A stretch of 64,000 nucleotides of DNA. It comes from Perca fluviatilis. Lineage: Eukaryota > Chordata > Actinopteri > Perciformes > Percidae. Numbering within the stretch: position 1 is the first letter of the stretch; the number at the start of each line of letters is the position of its first letter. The stretch covers positions 5,597,781 to 5,661,780 of the forward strand of contig NC_053118.1 of the NCBI RefSeq assembly GCF_010015445.1, given 5' to 3'. Shown piece by piece: positions 1 through 11,585 of the stretch. Made by a program: the position numbers and the translations under genes. The notes under the pieces were generated by a model. It worked only from the letters and a program-made list of their open reading frames with translations, did not search any database and was not told where the DNA came from.

Positions 1-184
1 GGAGGTGACAGCGCGGCGACGTGCCTTCAGTTCAGTCACGAAAGCTCTCTGTGAAGCCGGACTGAAATGGTCCCTGCGTTTTCCAGCGAAACTGTCACTG
101 CATTACAACGGGCGGGAGCGCACTTTTGAATCTCCTGAGGAGGCTAAGACGTTTGTGGATAACTTGTCAAAGGACTCAGCGTAA
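1..184 (+). CDS. LINE ORF1 protein, C-terminal 60 residues (partial)
   Basis: Open from the window edge (frame starting at base 2) to TAA at 182-184. The reading contains KALCEAGLKWSLRFPAKL followed by HYNGRERTFESPEEAKTF, the typical end of the L1 ORF1 C-terminal domain (transposase_22 family), an RNA-binding chaperone that coats the LINE transcript. The protein starts upstream of the window. ORF2 begins about 400 bp downstream on the same strand, as expected for one bicistronic element. Confidence 0.8.
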   Translation, partial: EVTARRRAFSSVTKALCEAGLKWSLRFPAKLSLHYNGRERTFESPEEAKTFVDNLSKDSA

Positions 185-585
185 CTTCTATGTGTGACTC
201 TACTTAACTTGACCCATGTGGTCCTCGACTATCTGAAGTGGACTATTTTTGGTCCATTTTGTCATTTTCATCGTGGTACGTAAAGTAATTCAGTTGAATG
301 ATTATTTGCTCGGCGGCGGAGAGCAGCTTTTTTGTTTTTGTTAGCCCAACTTACTCCTTGTGTGTTTCGTTACTTCTGCTCTTTTTTGAGCTAAGGTAAG
401 CCAAGTTAGACTTTGCACTCTTGTTGTCTCCGAGTTGATGGGGAATACTTGCTGCATCAGTTCTTGGAGCAGCTGGGGGGAGTTCGTTATTTTCTACCTG
501 TTTATTTATTTTTGTATATTTTGTGTTGCACCAGATAATGCTACGATTATTACTATTTTTGTGTTTATGTTTTTTATGATGTTGT

Positions 586-1857
586 ATGATTAGTGGCAAT
601 ACTACCACTAATAGCAATAGCGATGCTGAAGTGAATATTACGTTTGTTAGTTGGAATGTAAGAGGAATGGGACACCCGATTAAAAGGGGAAAAGTTTTTG
701 CACATTTAAAGTCATTGTCGGCGGATATTATTTTTCTTCAGGAAACCCATATTAGACCCAACGAACAGGTGCGGCTTAGGGCAAATTGGATCTCACAAGT
801 TTATCAAGCCACTTTTTCCTCTAAAGCCAGAGGGGTGGCTATATTATTTAGGAAATCTATTCCTTTTCGAATGCAATCTGTGGTGTATGACCCTGCGGGA
901 AGATATATTATAGTATCCGGAAGCATTAATAATTCCCCAATTACATGTATTAATGTTTATGGGCCAAATATAGATGATCCTGCCTTTTTCAGGAAATTAT
1001 TTGGGCTTATTCCAGACACTAACTCGACTAATGTGATAATTGCTGGAGACTTTAACTGTTATTTGGATCCTCATCTTGATCGTCATTCTTCACAAGTTCC
1101 TCATCCTATTCAATCTGTTGGTGTTTTAAATAATTTGATAAAATCCATGAATCTTGTGGATATATGGAGATTACTTAATCCGACTGTTTGTGATTATTCT
1201 TTTTTTTCGCATGTCCATAAATCCTATACACGTAATGATTATTTTATTATTGACTCCAAACTAATTCAAGGAGTGACTCAGTCCAAGTATCATAATATTT
1301 TGATCTCTGATCATAGCCCTGTTTCTATGGGTCTGAAAATTTCACTACCAAAGGCGCAGTATTGTTGGCGTTTTAATCCTCAATTATTAATAGATAAACA
1401 GTTTCAGTCTTACTTGTCGGGGTGTTTACACCAATTTTTAGAGACTAACGATAAGGGGGATGTTTCAGATTCTTGTCTTTGGGAAACTTGTAAAGTAGTG
1501 TTAAGAGGTCATATTATTGCATATGAATCCTCTTTGAAGAGGGGAAAGCGTAAGCGTCTGGCTGAGATAGAATCCATCCTTCCATCTTTAGAACAAACGT
1601 TCCGTTCATCTAAAGCTCAGAGTGACCTTAAAGCTATTCTTAAGTTGAAATATGAATATAACTCTATTTTGAGCGATCAGGTCTCTAATTTATTAATTAG
1701 ACTTAAACAGAAGCAGTTTGAATTGGGAGATAAAGCAGATAAGCTTCTTGCCAGGCAACTAAAAGGTGTGCAGGCCAGTAGGGCCATTCATCAAATCAAA
1801 TCTCAGAATGGTACTTTGGTTACACATCCTGAAGAAATTAATAATCGTTTTGTTTAA
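586..1857 (+). pseudogene. LINE ORF2, N-terminal endonuclease half
   Basis: 423 codons from ATG 586. An apurinic-type endonuclease (exonuclease-endonuclease-phosphatase fold) is clear: VSWNVRGM near residue 23, IIFLQETH near 49, INVYGPN near 124, VIIAGDFNC near 152, and ISDHSPVSM near 241. This domain nicks target DNA to prime reverse transcription. A lysine-rich linker follows. The frame ends at TAA 1855-1857 after NNRFV, while homologous translation (FYKQLYSS) continues in the same frame up to about 1930. A second LINE fragment at 5487-7137 reads NNTFVEF here, so the stop is a point mutation of a glutamate codon. The ORF is therefore broken. Confidence 0.88.
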
Positions 1858-1918
1858 TTTTATAAGCAGCTTTACTCGTCCAACTGCTCTGAACTGAACA
1901 TTACGGGTCAACAATTCC

Positions 1919-4411
1919 TTGATGCACTTTCCAAAACTTAATGAGTGTGCCAGAGATGAATTAGAGGAACCATTTACTCTCAGTGAAATTTTAGAGGCAA
2001 TTAAATCCTTTTCTAATGGGAAAGCCTCAGGCCCTGATGGGTTTGGTGTGGAATTCTATAAGGCTAATGCAAATACAATTGCTCCTTTGTTACTTAGAAT
2101 GGTAAATCATTCAATTGAAAAAGAAAAATTTCCCGACTCTTTTTACGAGGCGCATATATGCCTTTTGAAGAAAAAAGACAGAGATGTTACGGAGCCTTCT
2201 AGTTACAGGCCAATAAGTCTTCTTAATTGCGATCAAAAAATAATTGCTAAGATTTTGGCCACCCGTCTGAATAAGCATGTGGCCTCGTTAATTCATCCAG
2301 ACCAAACTGGTTTTGTCCCAGGACGATTTTCATTTTTTAATTCACGTCGTCTGTTAAATATTTTGTACAGTAATCAGAGTAAGAGCTCTAAGGCAGCTGT
2401 TCTGTCTTTAGATGCTGAAAAAGCCTTCGATCGAATAGAATGGAGTTATATGTTTTCTGTGCTGGATAGGTTTGGCTTTGGTGAGAATTACAAACGAATC
2501 ATAAAAATGCTTTATCTTTCTCCTAAATCTGCAATACTCACTAATTCGGATAGGTCTGCTTTCTTTCCTCTTCAAAGAGGTACACGCCAGGGATGTTGTT
2601 TAAGCCCATTGTTATTTGATCTAGCTTTAGAACCCCTGGCCATTCATCTTCGTAATCATCCTGAGATCAGGGGTATATCATGTGGTCATTCAGAGGTTAA
2701 ACTTTCCTTTTATGCAGATGACCTGCTTTTATATTTGAGTGATCCTCCTTCTGCTTTGCCATTTTTAATGGAATCACTTGAGATTTTTGGCTCTTTTTCT
2801 GGTTATTCTGTTAATTGGGAGAAGAGTGTTTTCATGCCATTGGGTGAAGGTTTGGATGCTCAGTTTCGGAGGTCATTACCCTTTAGAGTAACAGAGGATT
2901 ATTTCACATATTTAGGGTTAGTCATTCCGAAAAAATTTAAACAAATTTTTACTCTAAATTTCGCTGAAGCCATAAATAAGTTAAAAATGTCTATTGAGAA
3001 ATGGAGGGTGCTTCCGTTATCGTTAATTGGTCGGGTCAACGCTATTAAAATGGTCTCGCTACCTCGCTTTATTTATCTTTTTCAGAACCTGCCTATATTT
3101 TTGCCACATTCTTTTTTTAAACAATTAGATTCTGTAATTTTGCCATTTATTTGGGGTTATAAAGCACATCGAATCTCTAAGGAACATTTGCAGAAGCCGA
3201 AAGAGCTGGGTGGTCTAGCGCTACCAGTTTTCCGTCGTTATTATTGGGCTACTAATGCCAGGGCTATGATGTTCTGGCGGCTTAGTGATCAAGCTGCTGA
3301 TAAATTGATGGACAGCCAACCCAGATGGCTGTACATGGAGGCTCGGTCAGTGGTTGGTAGCTCTCTTGCGGCTATTCTTTTTTCGAACCCTGTACCTTTA
3401 AAGAAATCACAGTGTAAGAATGTTGTTGTGCTCAATTCCATTAGGATTTTAAATCAATTGAAGACTGTTTTGAGTATTAAAAGTCCTTCAGTGCAACAGT
3501 CCATTTGTGATAATCTTAATTTTTTGCCTGGCCAGTCAGATAAGGTATTTTCCTTGTGGAGAAGCAAAGGACTGACTATGATTAAGGACTTCTATATTGA
3601 TGGAAAATTTGCGACTTTCGAGCACTTGTATAAAACCTTTGACCTTTCCCAATCACAATTTTTCAGATATTTACAGGTGCGCCACTATATTAAACATTCT
3701 TTTACTGAGCTTCAGGAGTTGCCTCAGGACCATTATCTGTATGATCTTTTTGGTCAACCCCCTAATGCCAAACAGTTGGTGACACGGTTTGTTTCGTTGT
3801 TTGCATCTCATTTTTCAGTCTCTTCAGATCACATCAAAGCAGCATGGGAAAGTGACACTGGAATTAATATCTCAAACGAGATTTGGGAGGAAGGACTGAA
3901 GCGAATCCATACCTGTTCTATTAATGCAAGATTACAACTTATTCAGTTTAAAGTGCTGCATAGACTACATTACACCAAGTCTAAACTTAATAAAATTTAC
4001 CCTTCGGTTTCCCCGTTATGCGATGGATGCAAGATCTCCGATGGGACGCATGCTCATGCTTTTTGGTTTTGTCCAGAGATTTCTGAGTTTTGGAATAATA
4101 TTTTTCTGTGGTACTCAAACGTTGTTGGAGAAGATATCAGCCCAGATTTGGGGTTAGCTTTGTTTGGATGTTCTGATTCAATATTAGCATTGACGCATTC
4201 TCAGCAATTGTCCCTTATGTTTGGTATGGTGGTGGCTAAAAGAGTGATCTTGATGGACTGGAAGTCCACTGTACAACCCAGCTTTCATAAATGGCTGGCT
4301 GAAATGGTTGCTGCCCTCAAGCTCGAAAGGATTCGTTTTTCCAAAGTGGATGCTTCTAAAAAATTTGATAAAGTCTGGGGGCCCTTCCTTAGGCATCTTT
4401 CTAAGAGTTGA
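1919..4411 (+). pseudogene. LINE ORF2, reverse transcriptase and C-terminal half
   Basis: An 830-codon frame, shifted relative to the endonuclease half by an indel near 1930; the apparent TTG/ATG start is not a real initiation site. RT motifs in order: GKASGPDGF, SYRPISLLN, QTGFVPGR, LSLDAEKAFDRIEW (first catalytic Asp), GTRQGCCLSPLLF, then FYADDLLLYL (YADD catalytic pair). Near the C-terminus, LCDGCK...HAHAFWFC forms the cysteine-histidine knuckle common in fish LINE ORF2 proteins. All visible catalytic residues are intact, so only the upstream stop and frameshift disable this copy. Confidence 0.9.
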
Positions 4412-4644
4412 AATATATTTGAGCCTATAATATGGACCACTTACTTATTTTATCTCTTCACTCCATTGTTAAGGTTTTAAGTTTATGTATTCATTTTTTT
4501 TTTTCTATCTGGTGCGGTTTGGGGGTTGTTGTGTTTTTGTTTACTTTATGTATAACAAACTTTGTGCATACATTCTATGTAACTGATTGTTTTGTGTTTG
4601 TATAAAAACTGTTATAAATTAAATTATAAAAAAAAAAAAAAAAA
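4412..4644 (+). other. LINE 3' UTR and poly(A) tail
   Basis: A T-rich 216-bp sequence after the ORF2 stop leads to a run of 17 A at 4628-4644. It marks the 3' end of the retrotransposon. Confidence 0.8.
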
Positions 4645-5098
4645 GTTACATACCTTCACTCAAATGTACTCAGTAGGCTAAGAGGGAATTCATCACACCA
4701 TTCCAGGCCGGGGAGCTTGGAATCCCTTCCAGGCCCAATCAGACAACAGTCAGGTAAGCAGCAGACTGCTGCAAGATATACATCTCAGTATTTAAAAACA
4801 CTTTAAAAGCACAAACCAACGAAACACAATTACCTACCTACCTACCTAAAAGTCAGAGATGATCCCATGTGGCAACCAACAGGCAGAGACAAAGCCAAGA
4901 GGCAGCCATAATGATACAGGTGCTTTATATAAGCTCAGCTAATGAGGGGGTTTGGTCTAGTTAAGGTGCGTTCAAGAACCGACAGGGTGCAAAGCTTACT
5001 GCACAGCTTACTGCACCACTACATCTGTTCACACAGAAAATTGTCTTGTATTGTCTGCTCCAACAATTAACAGATAACCTTAAAAAACACAAACATAA
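4645..5098. other. unassigned flank, no gene seen
   Basis: No coding signal. It contains a short ACCT tetranucleotide run near 4832-4848 and nothing I can classify. Confidence 0.5.
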
Positions 5099-5486
5099 AT
5101 TAAAGCTGCAAGCAGCGTTGGACAGGCCCTCGTGCCTCTGTTACTCTGGGTTACTGGCGGACACCGCTCCTTCCGACCATGCATTTGCATGGCAGTCAGA
5201 CACTGCAAATCGTCAGCAATGAAAAGGGAAGTCCCTGCTGAGTTCAATGATACCTCACACAAGGGTCTACATCAAACGGGTCATAAGTTATAAAAAAGGG
5301 GCGTGGCTGCAGCATAGGGGCGGGTCAAACCATCACCAATCAAAAAGAAACTATCTGCTGAGTTCAATGATACCTCACACAAGACTACCTTAAATGGGTC
5401 ACCAGTTATGAAAGGGGGCATGGTTTAAGCATATGGGAAGGCCAAATCATCAACAATAAAGAAGGAACTCTCTGCTGAGTTCAGAG
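5099..5486 (+). repeat. 5' fragment of AAGCTGCRAGCAGC repeat element
   Basis: It starts with TTAAAGCTGCAAGCAGC, the same 5' motif found near 7138, 8059, 9788 and 11586. It then holds about three degenerate copies of the 120-bp minisatellite (TGATACCTCACACAAG motif), and ends abruptly where a LINE fragment begins. Confidence 0.75.
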
Positions 5487-7137
5487 GCCTTGTCATTTTC
5501 CTCCTATTTGAAGGCGACCAGAAGGCGCAGGGTTACGCAATTAGAGGATGAGATACAAACTTTGGAATCTGACCTAAAGCGGCAGTTCTCTGAACAAAAC
5601 CATTTAGCTCTTTCGGGCCTGAAATTTAAACTTAACAATCTGCTCAAGGCTAAAGCTGAGTTTATAATTCATCGTACAAGACTCACATATTATGATCAGA
5701 GCGAAAGATCAAGCAAACTGTTAGCTGCCAAATTAAAACAAAATGAATCATTTTCCACTATCAATGCAATCCAAACATCGTCTGGACCTGTAACCTATGA
5801 CCCAGTTGAAATAAATAATACTTTTGTGGAATTTTAGTCTTGTCTCTATACAGTGGACCCTGCTCCTGACTTGGCTGCCCTTAAGAACTTAAATCAGAAC
5901 TTAAATTACCATCACTGACTGACAATGATGCAGAGTCCCTTGAAACACAATTTACTCTTTTAGAACTTAAAGAGGCATTAAGCTCGATGCAAAAAAGGAA
6001 ATCGCCTGGCCTTGACGGGCTGCCTCCAGAGTTGTTTTCGGAACTGTGGGATATCATTGGGCCATTGCTCTTAAATTCTCTTAATTATGTTTTAGATACT
6101 GGTTCCTTCCATCGTGACCAAAATACATCTCTCATCTCTTTATCCTGCTTAAGAAAGATAAACCACCTTTGAGATGCGGCAGTTACAGGCCGATATCACT
6201 TATCACAACAGAACTAAAGCTGTTTGCCAAAGTGTTAGTCAGAAGACTGGAGCCACGCGTAGGTAAATTAATTCATTGTGACCAAACTGGGTTTTTAAAG
6301 GTGAGACTCGCATCAGACAATATCAGACGCCTTTTCCACATATTACATGTATCAGAATCGGATACACATCCCGCAGCTATATTCAGCTTGGATGCGCTAA
6401 AAGCCTTCGATCGAGTGAGCTGGATGTATCTGTGGCAGGTTTTGGAGAACTTCAGATTTGGCGAAATAATTATATCAATGATCAAAACACTATACACTAA
6501 CCCTTGTGCAGTCGTACAGACAAATAATATTGTGTCTAAAACATTCCCTCTGTAGTGTGGAACTCGGCAGGGCTGCCCACTGTCCCCGCTACTTGTCGCT
6601 CTGTCACTTAAACCGCTAGCCCAGACAATTAGACTAGACCCGCACATCTCACCCATCAGTGTACAAGGCACACAACATAAGATGTCGCTTTACGCAGACG
6701 ATGTATTACTCTTTTTTACTAATATTTCTGAGTCTCTACCTCAAATACTCAAAGTCTTCATGCAGTTCAGTCTATTTTCTGGTTATAAAATTAATTGGGA
6801 TAAATCCCTCCTCATTCCTTTAAATGCCCCTGCTAAACACCTCACTCTACCAGTCATTCAACATGTTCAATGGCATAACACCTCATTTACATATTTAGGC
6901 ATAATTGTAACCAATTTCTCAGATATATCACATACAAATTACAATAAACTTAAATCGGAGATTGTATTGGACATTCAGAGGTGGTCTGATCTCAAGCTAT
7001 CACTGCAAGGCAGAATTGCGATACTGAAAATGAATGTACTCGGCTGACTGAATTTCCTGTTTTCTATGATCCCTATGCCTCCACCACCTAAGTACTTCGA
7101 TGAACTACAGTTCCTGACCACTAAATTCATATGGAAT
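5487..7137 (+). pseudogene. second Tx1/L1-type LINE ORF2 fragment, degenerate
   Basis: Translations homologous to 1500-3200 of the first LINE: coiled linker (RRVTQLEDEIQTLES), then NNTFVEF, KRKSPGLDGLPPELF, SYRPISLITTELK, CDQTGFLK, FSLDALKAFDRVSW, GTRQGCPLSPLL and LYADDVLLFF. Stops and shifts interrupt it (TAG at 5836, a shift near 6168, TAG at 6553, TGA at 7045). Both ends are abrupt: AAGCTGC-repeat sequence flanks it on each side, and neither a 5' endonuclease nor a 3' tail is present. It differs clearly from the 1-4644 copy, so it is an older, separate insertion. Confidence 0.85.
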
Positions 7138-8058
7138 TAAAGCTGCGAGCAGCGATGGACGTAATGTCGGCCAGATACGACAACGTACACTCAAGTTACA
7201 ACAACTTCTTTGTTCATCGCTAAACACTCAAAATGGCCACCACGCCACGCCCACACCGTCTGACGAAACGTTTTTCTTTTAATAACTTTTCATCTTTAAG
7301 GTGTTGAGATGATACAGACCAAGTTTGAAGTCCATCGGATGAAATCTCTAGGAGGAGTTCGTTAAAGTATAGCACCTTGACTTTCAGGCCTACTTCCTGT
7401 TGCCACTAGGGGGCGCTATGACTTTATTTGTCCTCAGGGTTGGACTCTTATGAATCCTGAAAAGTTTCGAGCCAGTTGGACAACGTACACTTGAGTTACA
7501 CCCACTTCCTGTTTCGGCAGCGAAACGCACAAGATGGCCGCCCCGCCACGCCCTATGACGAAAAGTTTTTCTTTTAATAACTTTTCATCTTTAAGGTGAG
7601 GTTGAGATGATACAGACCAAGTTTGAAGTCCATCGGATGAAATCTCTAGGAGGAGTTTGTTAAAGTATGTGGAAATGGCCAAAATCGCACTAATTTCGAA
7701 CTTTCAATTCAAAATGGCGGACTTCCTGTTTGGTTTAGGCTCTAATGAAGTTTTTTGTACACCTTGACATGGTACACATATGTACCAAGTTTTGTGAATC
7801 TACGTTAAACGCACTGCAGGGGCTCAATTTTTTTAACTTTCTAGGGGGCGCTAGAGAGCCATTTTTGTGCGAATATTCCCAAAACCCTTAAAATACGTAA
7901 ATTTTCACCAGACTTGATGCGACCGCCAAATTTAGTGAGCTTTTGAATATGATAAGCCCCTCAAAAGGCAATTAGTTTGACGGGAAAAAGAAAGAAACAA
8001 ACAAACAATAATTCCTTCAGTTTCAATAGGGCTTTCGCTGCTGTCGGCGCTCGGGCCC
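7138..8058 (+). repeat. AAGCTGC element, unit A (internally deleted)
   Basis: It starts with TTAAAGCTGCGAGCAGCG and ends near 8058 with GGCGCTCGGGCCCTAA. The minisatellite part is missing; only the distal body is kept (motifs CATCGGATGAAATCTCTAGG and TTTCTAGGGGGCGCTAG). No protein is encoded. Confidence 0.7.
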
Positions 8059-8709
8059 TAATTAAAGCTGCGAGCAGCGATGGACGGGCCCTCGCGCCTC
8101 TGCGCGCGTCGGGGTTACCGGCGGACGCCGCTCCTTGCGACCGTGCATTCGCGTGGCACCCAGACGCTGCAAATCGTCACCAATGAAAAGGGAACTCCCC
8201 GCTGAGTTCAATGATACCTCACACAAGACTCTACGTCATACGGTTCATTCGCTGTGAAAGGGGGCGTGGCCAAAGAATAGGGGGCAGGCCAAACATCACC
8301 AATTAAAAATGAAGCCTCTGCTGAGATGAATGATACCTCACACAAGACTCTACCTTAAATGGGTCAGCATGTATGAAAGGGGGCGTGGCTTAAACATAGG
8401 GGGCGGGGCCAAACCATCACCAATGAAAAAGGAAGTCTCTGCTGAGTTCAATGATACCTCGCACAAGGGTATACCTTAAACGGTTCAAATGTTATGAAAG
8501 GGGGCGTGGCCTGAGTAAGTGGGCGTGGCCATATTATAGGGGGCGGCTCAGTATCACACGTAGACCACACATTCTGAGTTTCATGCAAATCGGATGATGT
8601 TTGTCATATAAGGCAGATTTCCTGTTGCCAGCGGGGGGCGCTATGACCAAAAGTCAATTTTGGCCTGTAGGTGTCCTCAGGCCTGGACCCTTGTCAATTG
8701 TGAGAAATT

Positions 8710-8786
8710 TCAATGATCAAAACACTATACACTAACCCTTGTGCAGTCGTACAGACAAATAATATTGTGTCTAAAACATTCCCTCT
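8710..8786 (+). repeat. 77-bp exact copy of a LINE segment (6475-6551)
   Basis: Identical base for base to 6475-6551 inside the LINE fragment 2.2 kb upstream (begins TCAATGATCAAAACAC). It sits between unit B sequence and the AATTC tail of a retroposon. In unit C the corresponding place holds about 146 bp that are missing here. Confidence 0.85.
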
Positions 8787-9051
8787 AATTCAATTCAATT
8801 CAATTCAATTCAATTCAATTTTATTTATAGTATCAAATCATAACATAAGTTATCTCGAGACACTTTACAGATAGAGTAGGTCTAGACCACACTCTATAAT
8901 TTACAAAGCCCCAACAATTCCAACAATTCCAGTAATTCCCTCAAGAGCAAGCAGTGCGACAGTGGCGAGGAAAAACTCCCTCTTGGGAAGAAACCTCGGA
9001 CAGACCCAGGCTCTTGGTAGGCGGTGTCTGACGAGCCGGTTGGGGGTGTGT
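8787..9051 (-). mobile_element. L2-tailed SINE-like retroposon, copy 1
   Basis: On the minus strand it ends in ATAAATAAAATTGAATTG repeats, the tail style of fish L2-clade retroposons. Its body contains CTCTATCTGTAAAGTGTCTC and the GGAATTACTGGAATTGTTGG region. The same body recurs at 27962-28350 (+), 39478-39750 (+) and 48524-48767 (-). No ORF of meaning. Confidence 0.75.
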
Positions 9052-9787
9052 AAGGTAGTGTGTAAGGTGTTGGGATGGTACAGACCAAGTTTGAAGTCCA
9101 TCGGATGAAATCTCTAGGAGGAGTTCGTTAAAGTATAGCACCTTGACATTTAGGCCTACTTCCTGTTGCCACTAGGGGGCGCTATGACTTTAAGTAAATA
9201 TCGGCCTTTATTTGTCCTCAGGGTTGGACTCTTATGAATCCTGAAAAGTTTCGAGGTAATCGGACAACGTACACTCGAGTTACACCCACTTCCTCTTTCG
9301 GCGGCGAAACGCACAAAATGGCCGCCCTGCCACGGCCACGCCCTATGACGAAAAGTTTTTCTTTTAACAACTTTTCATCTTTAACATCTTAAGATGGCAC
9401 AGACCGAGTTTGAAGTTGATCGGATAAAATATCTAGGAGGAGTTCGTTGAAGTAAGACATGTGGAAATGGCCAAAATCACACTAATTTCGAACATTTAAT
9501 TCAAAATGGCAGACTTCCTGTTGGGTTTAGGGTATGGCTCTAATGAAGTTTTTTGTACATCTTGACATGTTACATATGTGTACCAAGTTTCGTGCGTCTA
9601 CGTTAAACGCACTGCAGGGGCTCAATTTTCTTAACTTTCTAGGGGTTTCCCGAAACCCTTAAAATACGTACATTTTCACCAGACTTGATGCAAACGCCAA
9701 ATTTGGTGAGTTTTTGAATATATTAAGCCCCTGAAAAAGCCAATTCATTTGACGGGAAAATAATAATAATAGAAAGAAACAATAATT

Positions 9788-11585
9788 AAATCTGCGAGCA
9801 GCGATGGACGGGCCCTCGCGCCTCTGCGCGCGTCGGGGTTACCGGCGGACGCCGCTCCTTGCGACCGTGCATTTGCGCAGCACTCAGACGCCACAAACCG
9901 TCACCAATGAAAAGGGAACTCCCCGCCGAGTTCAACGATACCTCACACAAGACTCTACGTCATACGGTTCATTAGCTGTGAAAGGGGGCGTGGCTAAAGC
10001 ATAGGGGGCGGGTCCAACAATCACCAATTAAAAATGAAGCCTCTGCTGAGATGAATGATACCTCACACAAGACTCTACCTTAAATGGGTCAGCATGTATG
10101 AAAGGGGGCGTGGGTTAAACATAGGGGGCGGGCCAAACCATCACCAATGAAGAAGGGAGTCTCTGCTGAGTTCAATGATACCTCACACAAGTGTTTACAT
10201 CAATCGGGCCATTAGCAATAAAAGGGGGCGTGGCTTGAACATAGGGGGCGGGCCAAACCATCACCAATGAAGAAGGAAGTCTCTGCTGAGTTCAATGATA
10301 CCTCACACAAGGGTATACCTTAAACGGTTCAAATGTTATGAAAGGGGGCGTGGCTTATGCATAGGGGGCAGGCCAAACCATCACCAATAAAGAAGGAACT
10401 CTCTGCTGAGTTCAATGACACCTCACACAAGACTCTACCTTAAATGGTTCAAATGTTATGAAAGGGGGCGTGGCCTGAGTAAGTGGGCATGGCCATATTA
10501 TAGGAGGCGGCTCAGTATCACACGTAGACCACACATTCTGAGTTTCATGCAAATCGGATGATGTTTGTCATATAAGGCAGATTTCCTGTTGCCAGCGGGG
10601 GGCGCTATGACCAAAAGTCAATTTTGGCCTGTAGGTGTCCTCAGGCCTGGACCCTTGTCAATTGTGAGAAATTTCGGGCAGATACGATAACGTACACTCA
10701 AGTTACAACAACTTCTTTGTTCATCGCTAAACACTCAAAATGGCCGCCACGCCACGCCCACACCGTCTGACGAAAAGTTTTTCTTTTAATAACTTTTCAC
10801 CGTTAAGGTGTTGGGATGGTACAGACCAAGTTTGAAGTCCATCGGATGAAATCTCTAGGAGGAGTTCGTTAAAGTATAGCACCTTGACTTTTAGGCCTAC
10901 TTCCTGTTGCCACTAGGGGGCGCTATGACTTTAAGTAAATATCGGCCTTTATTTGTCCTCAGGGTTGGACTCTTATGAATCCTGAAAAGTTTCGAGGTAA
11001 TCGGACAACGTACACTCGAGTTACACCCACTTCCTTTTTCGGCGGCGAAATGCACAAAATGGCCGCCCTGCCACGGCCACGCCCTATGACGAAAAGTTTT
11101 TCTTTTAACAACTTTTCATCTTTAACATCTTAAGATGGCACAGACCGAGTTTGAAGTTGATCGGATGAAATCTCTAGGAGGATTTCGTTAAAGTATGACA
11201 TGTGGAAATGGCCAAAATCGCACTAATTTCGAACATTTAATTCAAAATGGCAGACTTCCTGTTGGGTTTAGGGTATGGCTCTAATGAAGTTTTTTTGTAC
11301 ATCTTGACATGTTACATATGTGTACCAAGTTTCGTGCGTCTACGTTAAACGCACTGCAGGGGCTCAATTTTCTTAACTTTCTAGGGGGCGCTAGCGATCC
11401 ATTTTTGTGCGCCTATTCCCAAAACCCTTAAAATACGTACATATTCACCAGACTTGATGCGACCGCCAAATTTGGTGAGTTTTTGAATATATTAAGCCCC
11501 TCAAAAAGCCAATTCATTTGACGGGAAAATAATAATAATAGAAAGAAACAATATTTCCTTCAGTTTCAATAGGGCCTTCGCCGCT
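9788..11585 (+). repeat. AAGCTGC element, unit C (most complete copy)
   Basis: Nearly 1.8 kb: 5' motif AATCTGCGAGCAGCGATGG, GC-rich head, five 120-bp tandem units, distal body, and a 3' end with TTTCAATAGGGCCTTCGCC. It follows unit B and precedes unit D head to tail. It has no protein of its own; I read it as a non-autonomous DNA element of unknown superfamily. Confidence 0.75.
9900..10480 (+). repeat. 120-bp tandem minisatellite, about five units
   Basis: TGATACCTCACACAAG recurs at about 9936, 10056, 10176, 10296 and 10416, an exact 120-bp period. Each unit also holds GAAAGGGGGCGTGG and CCAAACCATCACCAAT. Confidence 0.9.

Larger units (their letters stand above)
1..4644 (+). mobile_element. 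Tx1/L1-type LINE, nearly full length, 5' end outside window
   Basis: Order seen: ORF1 C-terminus, about 400 bp inter-ORF spacer, ORF2 endonuclease, reverse transcriptase, C-terminal zinc knuckle, 3' UTR and a 17-A tail at 4628-4644. This is the architecture of vertebrate L1-superfamily non-LTR retrotransposons; the ORF2 C-terminus and fish context favour the Tx1 group. Only two inactivating lesions are obvious in ORF2 (an in-frame TAA at 1855 and an indel near 1930), so the insertion is fairly young. Target duplication cannot be checked because the 5' flank lies outside the window. Confidence 0.9.
8059..9787 (+). repeat. AAGCTGC element, unit B with tandem 120-bp repeats
   Basis: It begins TTAAAGCTGCGAGCAGCG and carries about three 120-bp minisatellite units (TGATACCTC at about 8211, 8330 and 8451). 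The distal body then matches units A and C. It is interrupted at 8710-9051 by a LINE-derived 77-mer and a retroposon. It joins unit C head to tail at TTAAATCTGCGAGCAGCG. Confidence 0.75.

Noticed and set aside
8894..9141. Minus-strand frames of 64-66 aa
   Set aside because: They lie in the SINE-like retroposon and differ between its four copies, so are not coding.
9900..10480. 120-bp tandem repeats as a CRISPR array
   Set aside because: Units are continuous without spacers, and the context is a vertebrate genome; this is a minisatellite.
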